Numbered from the stretch's first letter, positions 1 through 7,606 are shown. The stretch is 15,353 nucleotides of DNA from BS750m-G28 sp035527235 (GCA_035527235.1 DATLAV010000058.1:1-15353); one strand, 5' to 3'. The notes: a model not told the origin generated them from the letters alone. Program-made: numbers and translations.

Positions 1-1414
1 CGATGAAGATCGAGAACACGAAAGCCAACTCCTTGCTGAACCCCCTCAGAGAGCCCCTTCTCCGTACCCGCCGCGTCTCACGTCTCTGCATTTTTGACAA
101 AGATATGAAGGGGGATACCAAGGTAACTAGGCCGAATGCACCCATGACGCTGGCCGGAATCGAAAGGATCAAGGCGAGACGGGTCATTGAACCGGTGAAG
201 TAGAGACTGGATGCGAAGAGCAGAGCACAGTATAAACGCCTACTATTCGTATCTGTGATGGAGGTGTATGCGCCGTACATCCCCAGAGCCAACGTCAGGC
301 CGAACCCAAAGAAGTTGGTCCACGTAGATCTATGATGCTCAGCCACCGAAGCGTAGAGGGGATTGTCAAGAATCCTCCTTGGATCTATGACATTCAGGTA
401 CTTGCCAGTTATCGGTTTAATCAGATGTAGACTCTCAAGAGTGAAGACACCCAATATAACGATTATAAACGCAGCGCCGAGTAAAGTAATTGCTCGCTTC
501 TCGCCGAACCGTTCACTTGCTTGATCAAATAATATTAATACGACGAGGAGGGCGAGGGCGAGAATGTTTTCGGTATTGCGAAGGTAACCAATTCCTAATG
601 TTGGCACTAAGATAGCGATTAAGAATCCAACCGCTAACGTAGCAGCATATGAAACTATGTAACGTCGCTCAAATAATCTGGTTGGGACTGATGCAACCAT
701 GAATAGAATTAAAAGCCCGACAGCATATCGGGCGGCACCCCAAGAGGCGAATATATATCCAAGGGAGAGCCCGGCCAACACGGCGTACAACACCTGCCAC
801 TTGAGGTTACCTCTCTCATTGATTGAGCGCAGGAAGAACAACGAGATGACCGTCATCCCGAAGATGCCTATGTTCTCGGTGTCATAGAATCCAAAGGAGG
901 TCCTGCGGATGAAAGCCTCGCTCCCGGCCATGAAGATCGCTGCGAATAGACCTGTGGAGCTCCCACCAAGGTCCTTCCCGAGGAAGTAGACTGCGATGCA
1001 GGTGACGGCTCCCATTAAGACGGGGTAGTAGAGGCAGACGTCGTGAACCGAGATGTTGGAGCCCAGTGCGTGAAGCAGGAAATAGAGGGCTGCCCCAGAG
1101 AAGGGTACCCCAGGGTAGCTCGTCATGGCAATGTTTCTCCCCATGGGGTACCAGCTCAGTGTATCGTGCCACGTGAACCAGGCGGAGTAGCCGTTCTTGA
1201 CTATGTATTCGGTGACCCTGTACTGGAAGAGGGGGTCGTAAGCGTCCAAGTAAGCGCCCCACCTGACACGCACCACCCTGTAGATGACCGCTATGACGAC
1301 GACCAAGCAGAGGATCACTACCTCTAGGAGAGTTCGGTTACTCATCCTAGGCCTCAAGGAGTCTAGCCTGCCGAGGACCCCGTTCATTCTGCCCCGTGAA
1401 GTGCTCTCAGTCAT
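1..1414 (-). CDS. aglB: Oligosaccharyltransferase STT3/AglB family, N-terminal 471 residues (runs off window)
   Basis: Integral membrane catalytic subunit that moves a lipid-linked glycan onto asparagine of secreted or surface proteins. I translated the minus strand from ATG at 1412-1414; the frame stays open to base 1, giving 471 codons with no stop. Family landmarks are visible: a first acidic motif LDAYDPLFQYR (about residues 57-67), WHDTLSWYPMGR (82-93), the DxE motif in GFYDTEN (D178, E180), the loop motif SVAEH (356-360) and SMTRLAL (409-415). A membrane segment lies near residues 29-46 and many more follow. The WWDYG catalytic motif would lie downstream, outside the window. A GGTGA about 10 bases before the ATG may be its ribosome binding site. 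Codon usage shifts to AT-rich codons around 480-720. The family assignment is firm; the acceptor proteins and glycan are unknown. Confidence 0.9.
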   Translation of the reverse strand, partial: MTESTSRGRMNGVLGRLDSLRPRMSNRTLLEVVILCLVVVIAVIYRVVRVRWGAYLDAYDPLFQYRVTEYIVKNGYSAWFTWHDTLSWYPMGRNIAMTSYPGVPFSGAALYFLLHALGSNISVHDVCLYYPVLMGAVTCIAVYFLGKDLGGSSTGLFAAIFMAGSEAFIRRTSFGFYDTENIGIFGMTVISLFFLRSINERGNLKWQVLYAVLAGLSLGYIFASWGAARYAVGLLILFMVASVPTRLFERRYIVSYAATLAVGFLIAILVPTLGIGYLRNTENILALALLVVLILFDQASERFGEKRAITLLGAAFIIVILGVFTLESLHLIKPITGKYLNVIDPRRILDNPLYASVAEHHRSTWTNFFGFGLTLALGMYGAYTSITDTNSRRLYCALLFASSLYFTGSMTRLALILSIPASVMGAFGLVTLVSPFISLSKMQRRETRRVRRRGSLRGFSKELAFVFSIFI

Positions 1415-1448
1415 TTTTCCCCGGTCACCACATTAGTGATGCAGGAGG

Positions 1449-1470
1449 CTTTTATTTAACTTCCTATAAA
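1449..1470. promoter_or_regulatory. Divergent AT-rich promoter region between STT3 and the kinase
   Basis: The 72 bases between the two divergent start codons hold an AT-rich block. On the plus strand CTTTTATTTA (1449-1458) and TATAAA (1465-1470) are both plausible box A elements for the kinase starting at 1487. Read on the minus strand, TTAAATAA (about 1452-1459) lies about 40 bases before the STT3 start and would give a short leader. Which elements are used cannot be decided from the sequence. Confidence 0.45.
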
Positions 1471-1486
1471 GTTGGTGAGACGGCTG

Positions 1487-2587
1487 ATGAGGATCGGTTT
1501 CATCGTCAACCCCATCGCCGGGATGGGGGGCAGGGTAGGCCTCAAGGGAACCGACGGCAGGAAGATCCTGGATGAGGCGTTGTCACGCGGCGCGGAGTCC
1601 TGGAGCCCTCTGAGGGCTCGGGAGACGCTTGAACATCTCAAAGGTATTGTTGACAGAATTCAGTGGGTCACCTGGGGGGGTGAGATGGGTGAGGACGTCC
1701 TAACCTCCGTCGGTTTTGAAGCGGAGGTCGTAGGTAGACCGATAGACGGGTCGACGACGGCCGATGACACATGTGAGGCTGTCCTTGAGATGGAGAGGAA
1801 GGGTGTCGATATCATCGTCTTTGTCGGGGGCGATGGCACCGCTGCGGATATTATTGAAGCCGTGGACAGGAGGGTGCCCATCTTTGGGATTCCATCAGGG
1901 GTGAAGATGTTTAGCGGGGTCTTCGCCCCAACGCCAGCAGCAGCCTCCAGCCTCATCAGGCGCTTCATTGACGGGGAGGTTCAGCTGGTCGAGAGGGAGG
2001 TTATGGACATCGACGAGGATGAATATCGAGCGGGAAGGCTCTCCGCCTCCTTGAAGGGGTACGCTGTGACGCCATATGAGGTGTCACTGGTTCAGAACAG
2101 CAAGACGGTAGGAGGTCAAGCTGATGAGGAGTTGATGAAGGAGGCTGTTGCAGCGAGGATCGTAAACGATATGCGCCCGGGTGTCACCTATGTGCTGGGT
2201 CCAGGCTCGACCGTATCGAGGGTGGCGGAGACCTTGGGGGTAGAGAAGACGATCCTTGGGATCGATATCGTCCGTGACGGGAGGCTCGTGGCGTCCGATG
2301 TCGATGAGAGGACTCTAGTCAGTGAAATTAATGGGGAGAGCTGGGTGATTCTGTCTCCTCTCGGTGGGCAGGGAACGCTTCTGGGGAGGGGAAATCAGCC
2401 GATTAGTCCCGAGGTAATTAGGAGGATCGGTCTAGATCATATTATCGTCATCGCCACTCCTGTCAAACTGTACGCCTTGAAGGCGTTGACGGTGGACACG
2501 GGAGATCCAGAGCTCGACGAACAGCTCAGGGGCTATAAACGTGTTGTAGTGGGCTACCACGAGGAAAAGGTGATCAAAGTTCTTTAA
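1487..2587 (+). CDS. ATP-NAD/AcoX kinase-like protein (archaeal COG3199 family)
   Basis: Cytosolic protein of the NAD kinase/diacylglycerol kinase fold, 366 residues from ATG 1487. In-frame TTG 1472 and GTG 1475 lie upstream, but ATG 1487 starts directly at the family's N-terminal motif MRIGFIVNPIAGMGG and suits the promoter spacing. The nucleotide-binding GGDG signature is at about residues 114-117 (FVGGDGTAAD), and the C-terminal half carries GGQGTLLGRGNQPISPEV, typical of COG3199. Members are annotated as NAD kinases or relatives of acetoin-catabolism AcoX, but the family differs from canonical NAD kinase (COG0061) and the true substrate is uncertain. It stands alone, divergent from STT3, with no neighbour that suggests a pathway. 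Family confidence is high; substrate confidence is low. Confidence 0.85.
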   Translation: MRIGFIVNPIAGMGGRVGLKGTDGRKILDEALSRGAESWSPLRARETLEHLKGIVDRIQWVTWGGEMGEDVLTSVGFEAEVVGRPIDGSTTADDTCEAVLEMERKGVDIIVFVGGDGTAADIIEAVDRRVPIFGIPSGVKMFSGVFAPTPAAASSLIRRFIDGEVQLVEREVMDIDEDEYRAGRLSASLKGYAVTPYEVSLVQNSKTVGGQADEELMKEAVAARIVNDMRPGVTYVLGPGSTVSRVAETLGVEKTILGIDIVRDGRLVASDVDERTLVSEINGESWVILSPLGGQGTLLGRGNQPISPEVIRRIGLDHIIVIATPVKLYALKALTVDTGDPELDEQLRGYKRVVVGYHEEKVIKVL

Positions 2588-2901
2588 GGTCAGAATCCCT
2601 GCGATAAAGCCTGCACGATTGTATCTCGGGAAGCAAGAAGCGTCTGCCCCACATGTCCAAGCATCGCATGTCACACTGTTTCGACCTGTAGAAATTAGTA
2701 TGACTCGAGTGTAAGGTGGTAGGCGTAGCGTAGGGAGTAATAATATTGGCGTTATCTATGATCGTCAAGTGCGTCGCATTTTCGCATTTAATGACTGAGA
2801 TAACTGTTGCCCATTTTTTAGGTGTTCCGTGCGAGTCTAGAACTTTTTTGGTTTCAGGAAATCCTTAACTGATATCACGATATATGGGAAGATGAAGATT
2901 T
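2588..2901. other. 314-base intergenic spacer, no gene supported
   Basis: The stretch after the kinase stop is more AT-rich than the flanking genes. The only open frames are short, lack family resemblance and overlap the ends of neighbouring genes. I see no tRNA, no convincing C/D box RNA and no strong hairpin. The T-run in GAACTTTTTTGG (about 2840-2851) could stop upstream transcription. TATATA at 2881-2886 and the preceding AT-rich bases probably belong to the promoter of the operon starting at 2902. Confidence 0.5.
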
Positions 2902-3243
2902 ATGACCCTCACCTTCTCAACGGGAGAGGCCCTGTTTCAGGGAGAGACTGTGCAGGGAGCCCTCACGGAACTCGATAACGCGGTTCTCGCGTTCTTCTGG
3001 GTGGGAAAGGAGCCGCTGCTCGGGACATTGACTGTTACATTACCGGACAAGAGCTCCTCACCGTTACTCGGAGACAGGGATCAGCAGATCAGTTTAATTT
3101 TAGGGGCTCAGCTTGCAGCCCAGACCGGGAAGATGGCTCTTGTCTCAACGAACATCCCCGTTTCAATGGGAAACGTAGTCGGGAAGACGCTCCTTGACCT
3201 AGTGAGGGAGATATTGGGGGACATGAGAGGGAAAGACGAATGA
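2902..3243 (+). CDS. Small PAC4-like (proteasome assembly chaperone 4 type) protein leading the mevalonate operon
   Basis: 113 residues, soluble, no signal peptide or membrane segment. The middle and C-terminal part (about residues 26-108) recalls human PSMG4/PAC4 as I remember it: a strand with FFWVG followed by a proline (32-38), a further strand, a serine/proline stretch ending in PLLGD (54-58), a helix with LGAQLAAQTGK (67-77), a strand ALVSTNIP (79-86) and a C-terminal helix with LVREI. Length also matches the PAC3/PAC4 fold. In eukaryotes PAC4 pairs with PAC3 on the 20S alpha ring; the role of archaeal relatives is not something I can state. Its TGA overlaps the ATG of the next gene (ATGA, 3240-3243), implying translational coupling with the decarboxylase. 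Alternative: an unrelated small accessory protein of the isoprenoid enzymes. Confidence 0.6.
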   Translation: MTLTFSTGEALFQGETVQGALTELDNAVLAFFWVGKEPLLGTLTVTLPDKSSSPLLGDRDQQISLILGAQLAAQTGKMALVSTNIPVSMGNVVGKTLLDLVREILGDMRGKDE

Positions 3244-4583
3244 CTGATCTTAGGAGCTTCATAAAAACCTTGGAGGCAGAGGGGGACCTAATACGTATAA
3301 AGGAACCCTTGTCGACGAAGTACGAGATACCGGCGGTCCTGAGGAAATTTGACACACGCCAAGCCCTGTTATTCGAGAAGGTGAAAGGACACGACGCCCC
3401 GATCATCGGGGGCTTGTGTGGGACGCGTAAACGCATCTTGGGGGCCCTCGGCGTGGAAGCCGAGGCTACATATGGCCACCTTTTAAACGCCATCAAGAGG
3501 CCTACGAAGTGTACCTTAAGCGATGGCCCTGTCAACGAGGTGTCGGTTGAGAAGCCAAAGCTGAGTGATATCCCGGTCATCACCCATTTTGAGGGTGATC
3601 CGGGGCCTTATATCACCGCCGGAATCGTCTACGTTACGACGCCTGACGGCTCTGTTGAGAACGTCTCTTTTCACAGGCTTCAGGTTCTCGATGACAGGAG
3701 GCTTGCCATTCGAATAGTTCCACGCCATCTCTACAGGATCACGCAACTGGCACAGGAGCAGGGAGTGGACAGATTGGACGTGAGCGTCTCGATTGGTGTT
3801 CATCCAACCGTCGCGGTAGCGGTGAACCTCCCCGCTCCTTTCGGGACATCTGAGTTCGAGATCGCCAACACTCTACTCGGGGGAGGCATGAAACTGACAG
3901 AATGCGATCACGTAGACGCATTGGCGCCATCGGACGCTGAGCTGGTTCTAGAGGGGGTTCTGCGACTGGATGAGGATGTCATTGAGGGACCCTTCGTGGA
4001 CTTGTCGGGAACCCACGACGTCCAGAGAAAGCAGCCTTACGTGGAGGTCGTAGGCATGATGCACCGGGAAGACTACATCTACCAGGCGCTGCTGCCCGCC
4101 GGAGCGGAGCACAGGCTCCTCATGGGGATGCCGAAGGAGGTGGGCATCTGGGAGTACGTGAGGAACGTCGTGCCCACAGTAAGGGGCGTCAACCTGACCC
4201 ACGGCGGCATGGGATGGCTCCACTGCGTGGTGAGCTTCGAAAAGTTTAGGGAAGGGGATCCAAAGAACGTGCTTATGGCTATGTTCGCCGCCCACCCCAG
4301 CATGAAGCATGCAATCGTTGTGGACTCGGACATCGATCCATTCAACATGGAGCAAGTGGAGTGGGCCATCGCCACCAGGTTCAGGGGCGACGAGGACCTA
4401 ATGGTGATACCACACGTCAGGGTATCAAGCCTAGACCCCGTCTCAGATCAGGAGAAGGAACTGGGATGCAAGGTGGGCGTCGACGCAACCAAACCTGTCG
4501 GGATGACCGGCTTCGATAGACCGGGAATACCCGTCTCAGAAGAGGTGGAGAAGCTGTTAGAGAGGTACTCGGGGACCCTCTGA
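3240..4583 (+). CDS. UbiD-family decarboxylase, probable anhydromevalonate phosphate decarboxylase
   Basis: 447 residues. UbiD enzymes use prenylated FMN and a divalent metal to remove CO2 from unsaturated acids. By spacing against fungal Fdc1, likely metal or cofactor residues are N141, R146, H163 and E205 (in SEFEIAN), and the catalytic acids are E249 and D254 in IEGPFVDLSGTHD. Asp stands where Fdc1 has its second catalytic Glu. HFEGDPGPYITAGIV (117-130) is the usual UbiD entry motif. Lying directly upstream of both phosphomevalonate dehydratase subunits, it is best read as the enzyme that turns trans-anhydromevalonate 5-phosphate into isopentenyl phosphate in the archaeal mevalonate pathway described in Aeropyrum pernix. 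It would need UbiX for its cofactor; no ubiX is in the window. Start overlaps the previous stop. Family certain; substrate inferred from context. Confidence 0.9.
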   Translation: MTDLRSFIKTLEAEGDLIRIKEPLSTKYEIPAVLRKFDTRQALLFEKVKGHDAPIIGGLCGTRKRILGALGVEAEATYGHLLNAIKRPTKCTLSDGPVNEVSVEKPKLSDIPVITHFEGDPGPYITAGIVYVTTPDGSVENVSFHRLQVLDDRRLAIRIVPRHLYRITQLAQEQGVDRLDVSVSIGVHPTVAVAVNLPAPFGTSEFEIANTLLGGGMKLTECDHVDALAPSDAELVLEGVLRLDEDVIEGPFVDLSGTHDVQRKQPYVEVVGMMHREDYIYQALLPAGAEHRLLMGMPKEVGIWEYVRNVVPTVRGVNLTHGGMGWLHCVVSFEKFREGDPKNVLMAMFAAHPSMKHAIVVDSDIDPFNMEQVEWAIATRFRGDEDLMVIPHVRVSSLDPVSDQEKELGCKVGVDATKPVGMTGFDRPGIPVSEEVEKLLERYSGTL

Positions 4584-4618
4584 CCTATATATCGTTTTAG
4601 GGTTGTTGATTCGGAGGA
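4584..4618 (+). promoter_or_regulatory. Possible internal promoter and Shine-Dalgarno before the dehydratase large subunit
   Basis: The 42 bases between the decarboxylase stop and the next ATG contain TATATAT (4586-4592), about 36 bases before the start, and GGAGG (4613-4617), 8 bases before ATG 4626. The Shine-Dalgarno is one of the clearest in the window and fixes the start. The TATA-like string could allow extra transcription of the two dehydratase genes, but may be chance. Confidence 0.4.
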
Positions 4619-4625
4619 CTGAAGG

Positions 4626-5807
4626 ATGCATCTGACGAGGAGAGAGGAGATGATCTTACAGGGAGGCGACGGTCCCGCCGCGGCCAAACTGCTGGAACTC
4701 ATCGTTGCCTTGGGGGACGTGTTCGGGGCTGAGAGGCTAGTCCCCGTGGAGAGCGCCCACATCTCCGGTGTCTCTTACAAGAATCTGGGCGAAGCGGGGC
4801 TTGAATGGTTGAGTGAGCAAGCCGAACTCGGCGCAAAGGCCAGGATTAGAGCCACGCTGAACCCGGCGGGAATGGACTTGGAGCTCTGGAGGGAGATGGG
4901 AGTTCCGGAGGTGTTCGCGGAGGGGCAGCGTAGGGTCATCGAGACCTTCAAGTTGATGGGCGTGGAGCCAACATGTACCTGCACCCCGTACCTCATTGGC
5001 CACGTCCCCAAGTATGGAAGCCAAGTCGCTTGGGCCGAGTCGTCAGCCGTCTGCTACGTAAACTCTGTCATCGGAGCCCGGACCAACCGAGAGTCGGGGC
5101 CCATGACTCTCGCCAGTGCCGTCACGGGGTTAGCGGTTTTATATGGATACAGGCTCGATGAGGACCGCGTACCCGGGGCTGTGGTCGCAGTTGAGACGGA
5201 GCTGAGCTCCATCATGGACTACAGCGCGCTAGGATATCTGACCGGTAAGAGGCTGGGCACGACGGTCCCGTATTTCAAAGGCTTGGGACATCCCGGCGTG
5301 GAGGAGATGAAGGCCCTCGGTGCGGCGTGTGCCACAAGCGGGGGCATCGCTCTCTGGCACGGGGAGGGCGTCACGCCCGAGGCAGTGAAGGTGAGTGGAC
5401 TCCTAACCGGTCTTGACAGTATCACTGTTGAGAGAGGGGATCTTGATGACGCCGTGGCGACGCTGACAAGGCCTCTTGAAGACGCGATCATAGCGTTAGG
5501 ATGCCCCCACTCCACCATGGGCGAGATGAAGAAGATAGCCTCACTCGTCAAAGGTAGGGATTTCGGTGGAAAGCTCTGGGTCTTCACGAGCAGGGGCGTC
5601 TACGAAAGGGCGGTCAAGGCGGGTTACGTCGATGCAATATTGGGGGCCGGTGGGAGAGTTTATGGTGACACCTGCATGGTCGTAGCCCCGCTGAAGGAGA
5701 TGGGTTGGAGCCAAGTGGCAACGAACAGCTTCAAGGCAGGCCAGTATCTGACGAATATGGGAGTGGAGACCAGACTGGGGACCATCGTGGATCTCCTGGG
5801 GAGATGA
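4626..5807 (+). CDS. Phosphomevalonate dehydratase large subunit (aconitase X catalytic, DUF521)
   Basis: 393 residues, cytosolic iron-sulfur hydro-lyase subunit. With the small subunit it should dehydrate (R)-mevalonate 5-phosphate to trans-anhydromevalonate 5-phosphate. Diagnostic stretches are TCTCTPYLIGHVPKYGS (116-132), AWAESSAVCYVNSVIGARTN (aconitase X core) and GCPHST. Candidate cluster ligands are C117 or C119, C293 (GCPHST) and C350 (GDTCMVV), consistent with three cysteines holding the cluster and leaving one iron open to substrate. The family also includes cis-3-hydroxy-L-proline dehydratases, but the separate large and small subunit genes and the adjacent UbiD gene favour the mevalonate role. 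A GGAGG 8 bases upstream supports ATG 4626. The next gene follows after 4 bases. Confidence 0.9.
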   Translation: MHLTRREEMILQGGDGPAAAKLLELIVALGDVFGAERLVPVESAHISGVSYKNLGEAGLEWLSEQAELGAKARIRATLNPAGMDLELWREMGVPEVFAEGQRRVIETFKLMGVEPTCTCTPYLIGHVPKYGSQVAWAESSAVCYVNSVIGARTNRESGPMTLASAVTGLAVLYGYRLDEDRVPGAVVAVETELSSIMDYSALGYLTGKRLGTTVPYFKGLGHPGVEEMKALGAACATSGGIALWHGEGVTPEAVKVSGLLTGLDSITVERGDLDDAVATLTRPLEDAIIALGCPHSTMGEMKKIASLVKGRDFGGKLWVFTSRGVYERAVKAGYVDAILGAGGRVYGDTCMVVAPLKEMGWSQVATNSFKAGQYLTNMGVETRLGTIVDLLGR

Positions 5808-5811
5808 GGGC

Positions 5812-6213
5812 ATGATCGTAAAAGGCAGGAAAATTGTTGGAGGGTACGCCGAGGGAGAAGCCTTGGTCAGCCGCGATAATGTGAGCTTCTACGGTGGCGT
5901 TGATCCGGAGACGGGTGTCGTGACTGAACCTGGTCACGCTGTTGAAGGTAAATGCATCACCGGGAAGGTATTCATCTTTCCTAAGGGAAAGGGGAGTACA
6001 GTGGGCAGCTACGTCATCTATAGGATGATGAAGCTAGGCACCGCCCCAGCCGCCCTCATCAACGTTGAGACCGAGGCGATAATCGCTACAGGATGCGTAA
6101 TCTCAGGAATCCCACTCATGGATAAGCTGGAGACAGATCCCACAGAGCTGATAGCGGATGGGACCCCTCTCAGGGTTCGAGCGGACGAGGGGTTCCTAGA
6201 GATCGTCAAGTGA
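5812..6213 (+). CDS. Phosphomevalonate dehydratase small subunit (aconitase X swivel domain, DUF126)
   Basis: 133 residues, the mobile swivel domain that closes over the iron-sulfur active site of the large subunit. Typical features are the opening KGRKIVGGYAEGEALVS, the FPKGKGSTVGSYVIYRM stretch (the serine of GSTVGSY is the expected catalytic residue), and the C-terminal TGCVISGIPLMDKL. It begins 4 bases after the large subunit stop and is presumably translated with it. It closes the operon: the next 240 bases hold no gene and the following gene belongs to another family. Length is normal for a stand-alone archaeal subunit, whereas some bacterial homologues are fused to the catalytic domain. 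Confidence 0.9.
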   Translation: MIVKGRKIVGGYAEGEALVSRDNVSFYGGVDPETGVVTEPGHAVEGKCITGKVFIFPKGKGSTVGSYVIYRMMKLGTAPAALINVETEAIIATGCVISGIPLMDKLETDPTELIADGTPLRVRADEGFLEIVK

Positions 6214-6214
6214 T

Positions 6215-6232
6215 CAACTATCCCCCTAGTTG
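6215..6232 (+). repeat. Short inverted repeat just after the mevalonate operon
   Basis: CAACTA (6215-6220) and TAGTTG (6227-6232) form a perfect 6-base stem around a six-base TCCCCC loop, two bases after the small subunit stop. It has no T-run behind it, so it is at best a weak terminator or RNA end stabiliser, and could be chance. Confidence 0.25.
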
Positions 6233-6454
6233 TAAACCCCATCTTGTCGATCATACTTCTTCAGAGGCATGCTACCTCAGGTCTCGTCTGGTACTGCCAT
6301 TTTCCCAGGATCAAGGCATGTCGCTCTAACGTACATGTTAATGTAACTAGATGTTGTTTCAGAAGGGACGATCTCGTTCGAGCAGAGAATGCAAAGTGAT
6401 TTATCATCAATATGTGAATTAAAAGTCAAATCTTGTTCTGAGAAGTTGATAATC

Positions 6455-7606
6455 ATGGTTGATATGGACTACATGAGGAGACTTACGGGCCTACAGGAGA
6501 AGATGGAGGAGGACGGGCTTGACGTCGTCGTCTACGGCTCAGGCCAGAACTTCCAGTACCTGACTGGTCTGCTGGTGGAGTGGAGGCGAGGCGTCGACCT
6601 CCAGTACCCTGAAACCAACATCTTCGTTCCCAAGGAGGGAGCGCCGATCATGACACTGTCAGCGGCCGCTTCAGGATACGCAGAGGAGTGTTGGATCGAC
6701 GACGTCAGGCCTCTCGAGAGGGGGGCCGACTACAAGGAGGTTGTCTCAAGTGTAGCGTCGGACCTCGACTGGAGCGAGGGGAGAGTTGCCGTGGGCGACC
6801 ATGTCTGGGGATCGACCTGGATCGAGATCGCCAGGTCCTTCGGAGGCGCCAAGTTCCGGAAGGGAGAGCACCTCACGGACCACCTTCGTATGATCAAGGA
6901 GCCCGGGGAGATCGAGCTGCTCAGGAACGTTGCTAAGCTTACCGACGATGTGATGGCGAAGATCATATCAGGGATCAAGGAGGGCGACACCCAGAAGGGG
7001 CTCCAGATCGATATCGAGGCGACCTCACGTAAGATGGGGGCCAAGGACATCTCCTTCGGCCCCACAGCGGGCTTCGTTAAGTCGGGCTCGGAGGTTTCCG
7101 AGAATCCCTTCACTTACCCCAGGGACGAGGGGCTTGTGCAAGGGGCATCGATAGCCTTCGACATAGGCTTCGTGATGGACGGTTACTGCAGTGACTGGGG
7201 GAGGAGCGTGTACTGGGGGCCCGCTAACGACGAGGTGAGGAGGGGCTACGAGGCTCTGATGGGAGCCGTCGTGGAAACCGTTGACAAGATGTACCCGGGG
7301 AGCATGAGGGTGAACGACCTGTTCCCCAGCATTGAGGCGGCCCTCGACCGTGACGGGTTCGGGGACTACCTGAGGGCGAGACTCAAGACCGGGAACGTCG
7401 GCCATCAGATTGGTATAGAGGTCCATGAGCCGCCGTGGCTGAGGCCGGAGAACAACGACTTCCTCAAGCCCGGGATGGTGATGTGCCTTGAGCCGAAGCT
7501 TTGGCACGCTGGCGAGTACTACCTCAGGGTCGAGGACATGGTCCTCATCACGAACGAAGGCGCCGAATTTCTCACCAACTACGACCGAAAGCAGTTCCAG
7601 CTCTAA
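6455..7606 (+). CDS. M24-family metallopeptidase (Xaa-Pro aminopeptidase/prolidase-like)
   Basis: 383 residues from ATG 6455. An in-frame ATG at 6389 would add 22 residues, rich in Ser and Cys, that precede the normal creatinase N-terminal domain; ATG 6455 begins MVDMDYMRRLTGLQEKM, the expected first helix, with AT-rich GAATTAAAAGTC about 30 bases before it. The N-terminal domain carries GSGQNFQYLTGL. The C-terminal pita-bread domain has all five metal ligands: D236 (FDIGFVMDGY), D247 (CSDWGR), H317 (GHQIG), E346 (CLEPKL) and E360 (RVEDM). It probably cleaves proline-containing peptides in the cytosol. M24 also contains creatinase and other non-peptidases, so the substrate is not certain. A T-rich tail, TCCTTTCTTTTTATAG, follows the stop. 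Confidence 0.88.
   Translation: MVDMDYMRRLTGLQEKMEEDGLDVVVYGSGQNFQYLTGLLVEWRRGVDLQYPETNIFVPKEGAPIMTLSAAASGYAEECWIDDVRPLERGADYKEVVSSVASDLDWSEGRVAVGDHVWGSTWIEIARSFGGAKFRKGEHLTDHLRMIKEPGEIELLRNVAKLTDDVMAKIISGIKEGDTQKGLQIDIEATSRKMGAKDISFGPTAGFVKSGSEVSENPFTYPRDEGLVQGASIAFDIGFVMDGYCSDWGRSVYWGPANDEVRRGYEALMGAVVETVDKMYPGSMRVNDLFPSIEAALDRDGFGDYLRARLKTGNVGHQIGIEVHEPPWLRPENNDFLKPGMVMCLEPKLWHAGEYYLRVEDMVLITNEGAEFLTNYDRKQFQL

Noticed and set aside
3..887. Short plus-strand frames at 3-203 and 699-887
   Set aside because: Both are antisense to the STT3 coding frame and resemble nothing known.
882..1262. Minus-strand frame of 126 residues as a separate gene
   Set aside because: It is another frame of the STT3 gene, whose own frame is open from 1414 to base 1 with clear family motifs.
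2588..2901. A small RNA or tRNA in the long spacer
   Set aside because: I looked for cloverleaf arms, C and D boxes and strong hairpins and found none that hold up by eye; a covariance-model search would decide.
3089..3583. Long antisense open frame (164 residues) opposite the PAC4-like and decarboxylase genes
   Set aside because: It runs across two well-supported coding regions, has low-complexity Ser/Arg-rich sequence and no family resemblance; it is a shadow frame.
6332..6345. Inverted repeat TACAT-GTTA-ATGTA in the spacer after the mevalonate operon, as an operator
   Set aside because: Only five-base arms in an AT-rich spacer, far from the next start codon and with no second copy seen; chance is likely.
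7025..7507. Antisense open frame (160 residues) opposite the M24 peptidase
   Set aside because: The plus strand here carries the intact metal-binding core. The antisense product is rich in His, Pro and Val, as expected from reading GC-rich coding DNA backwards.
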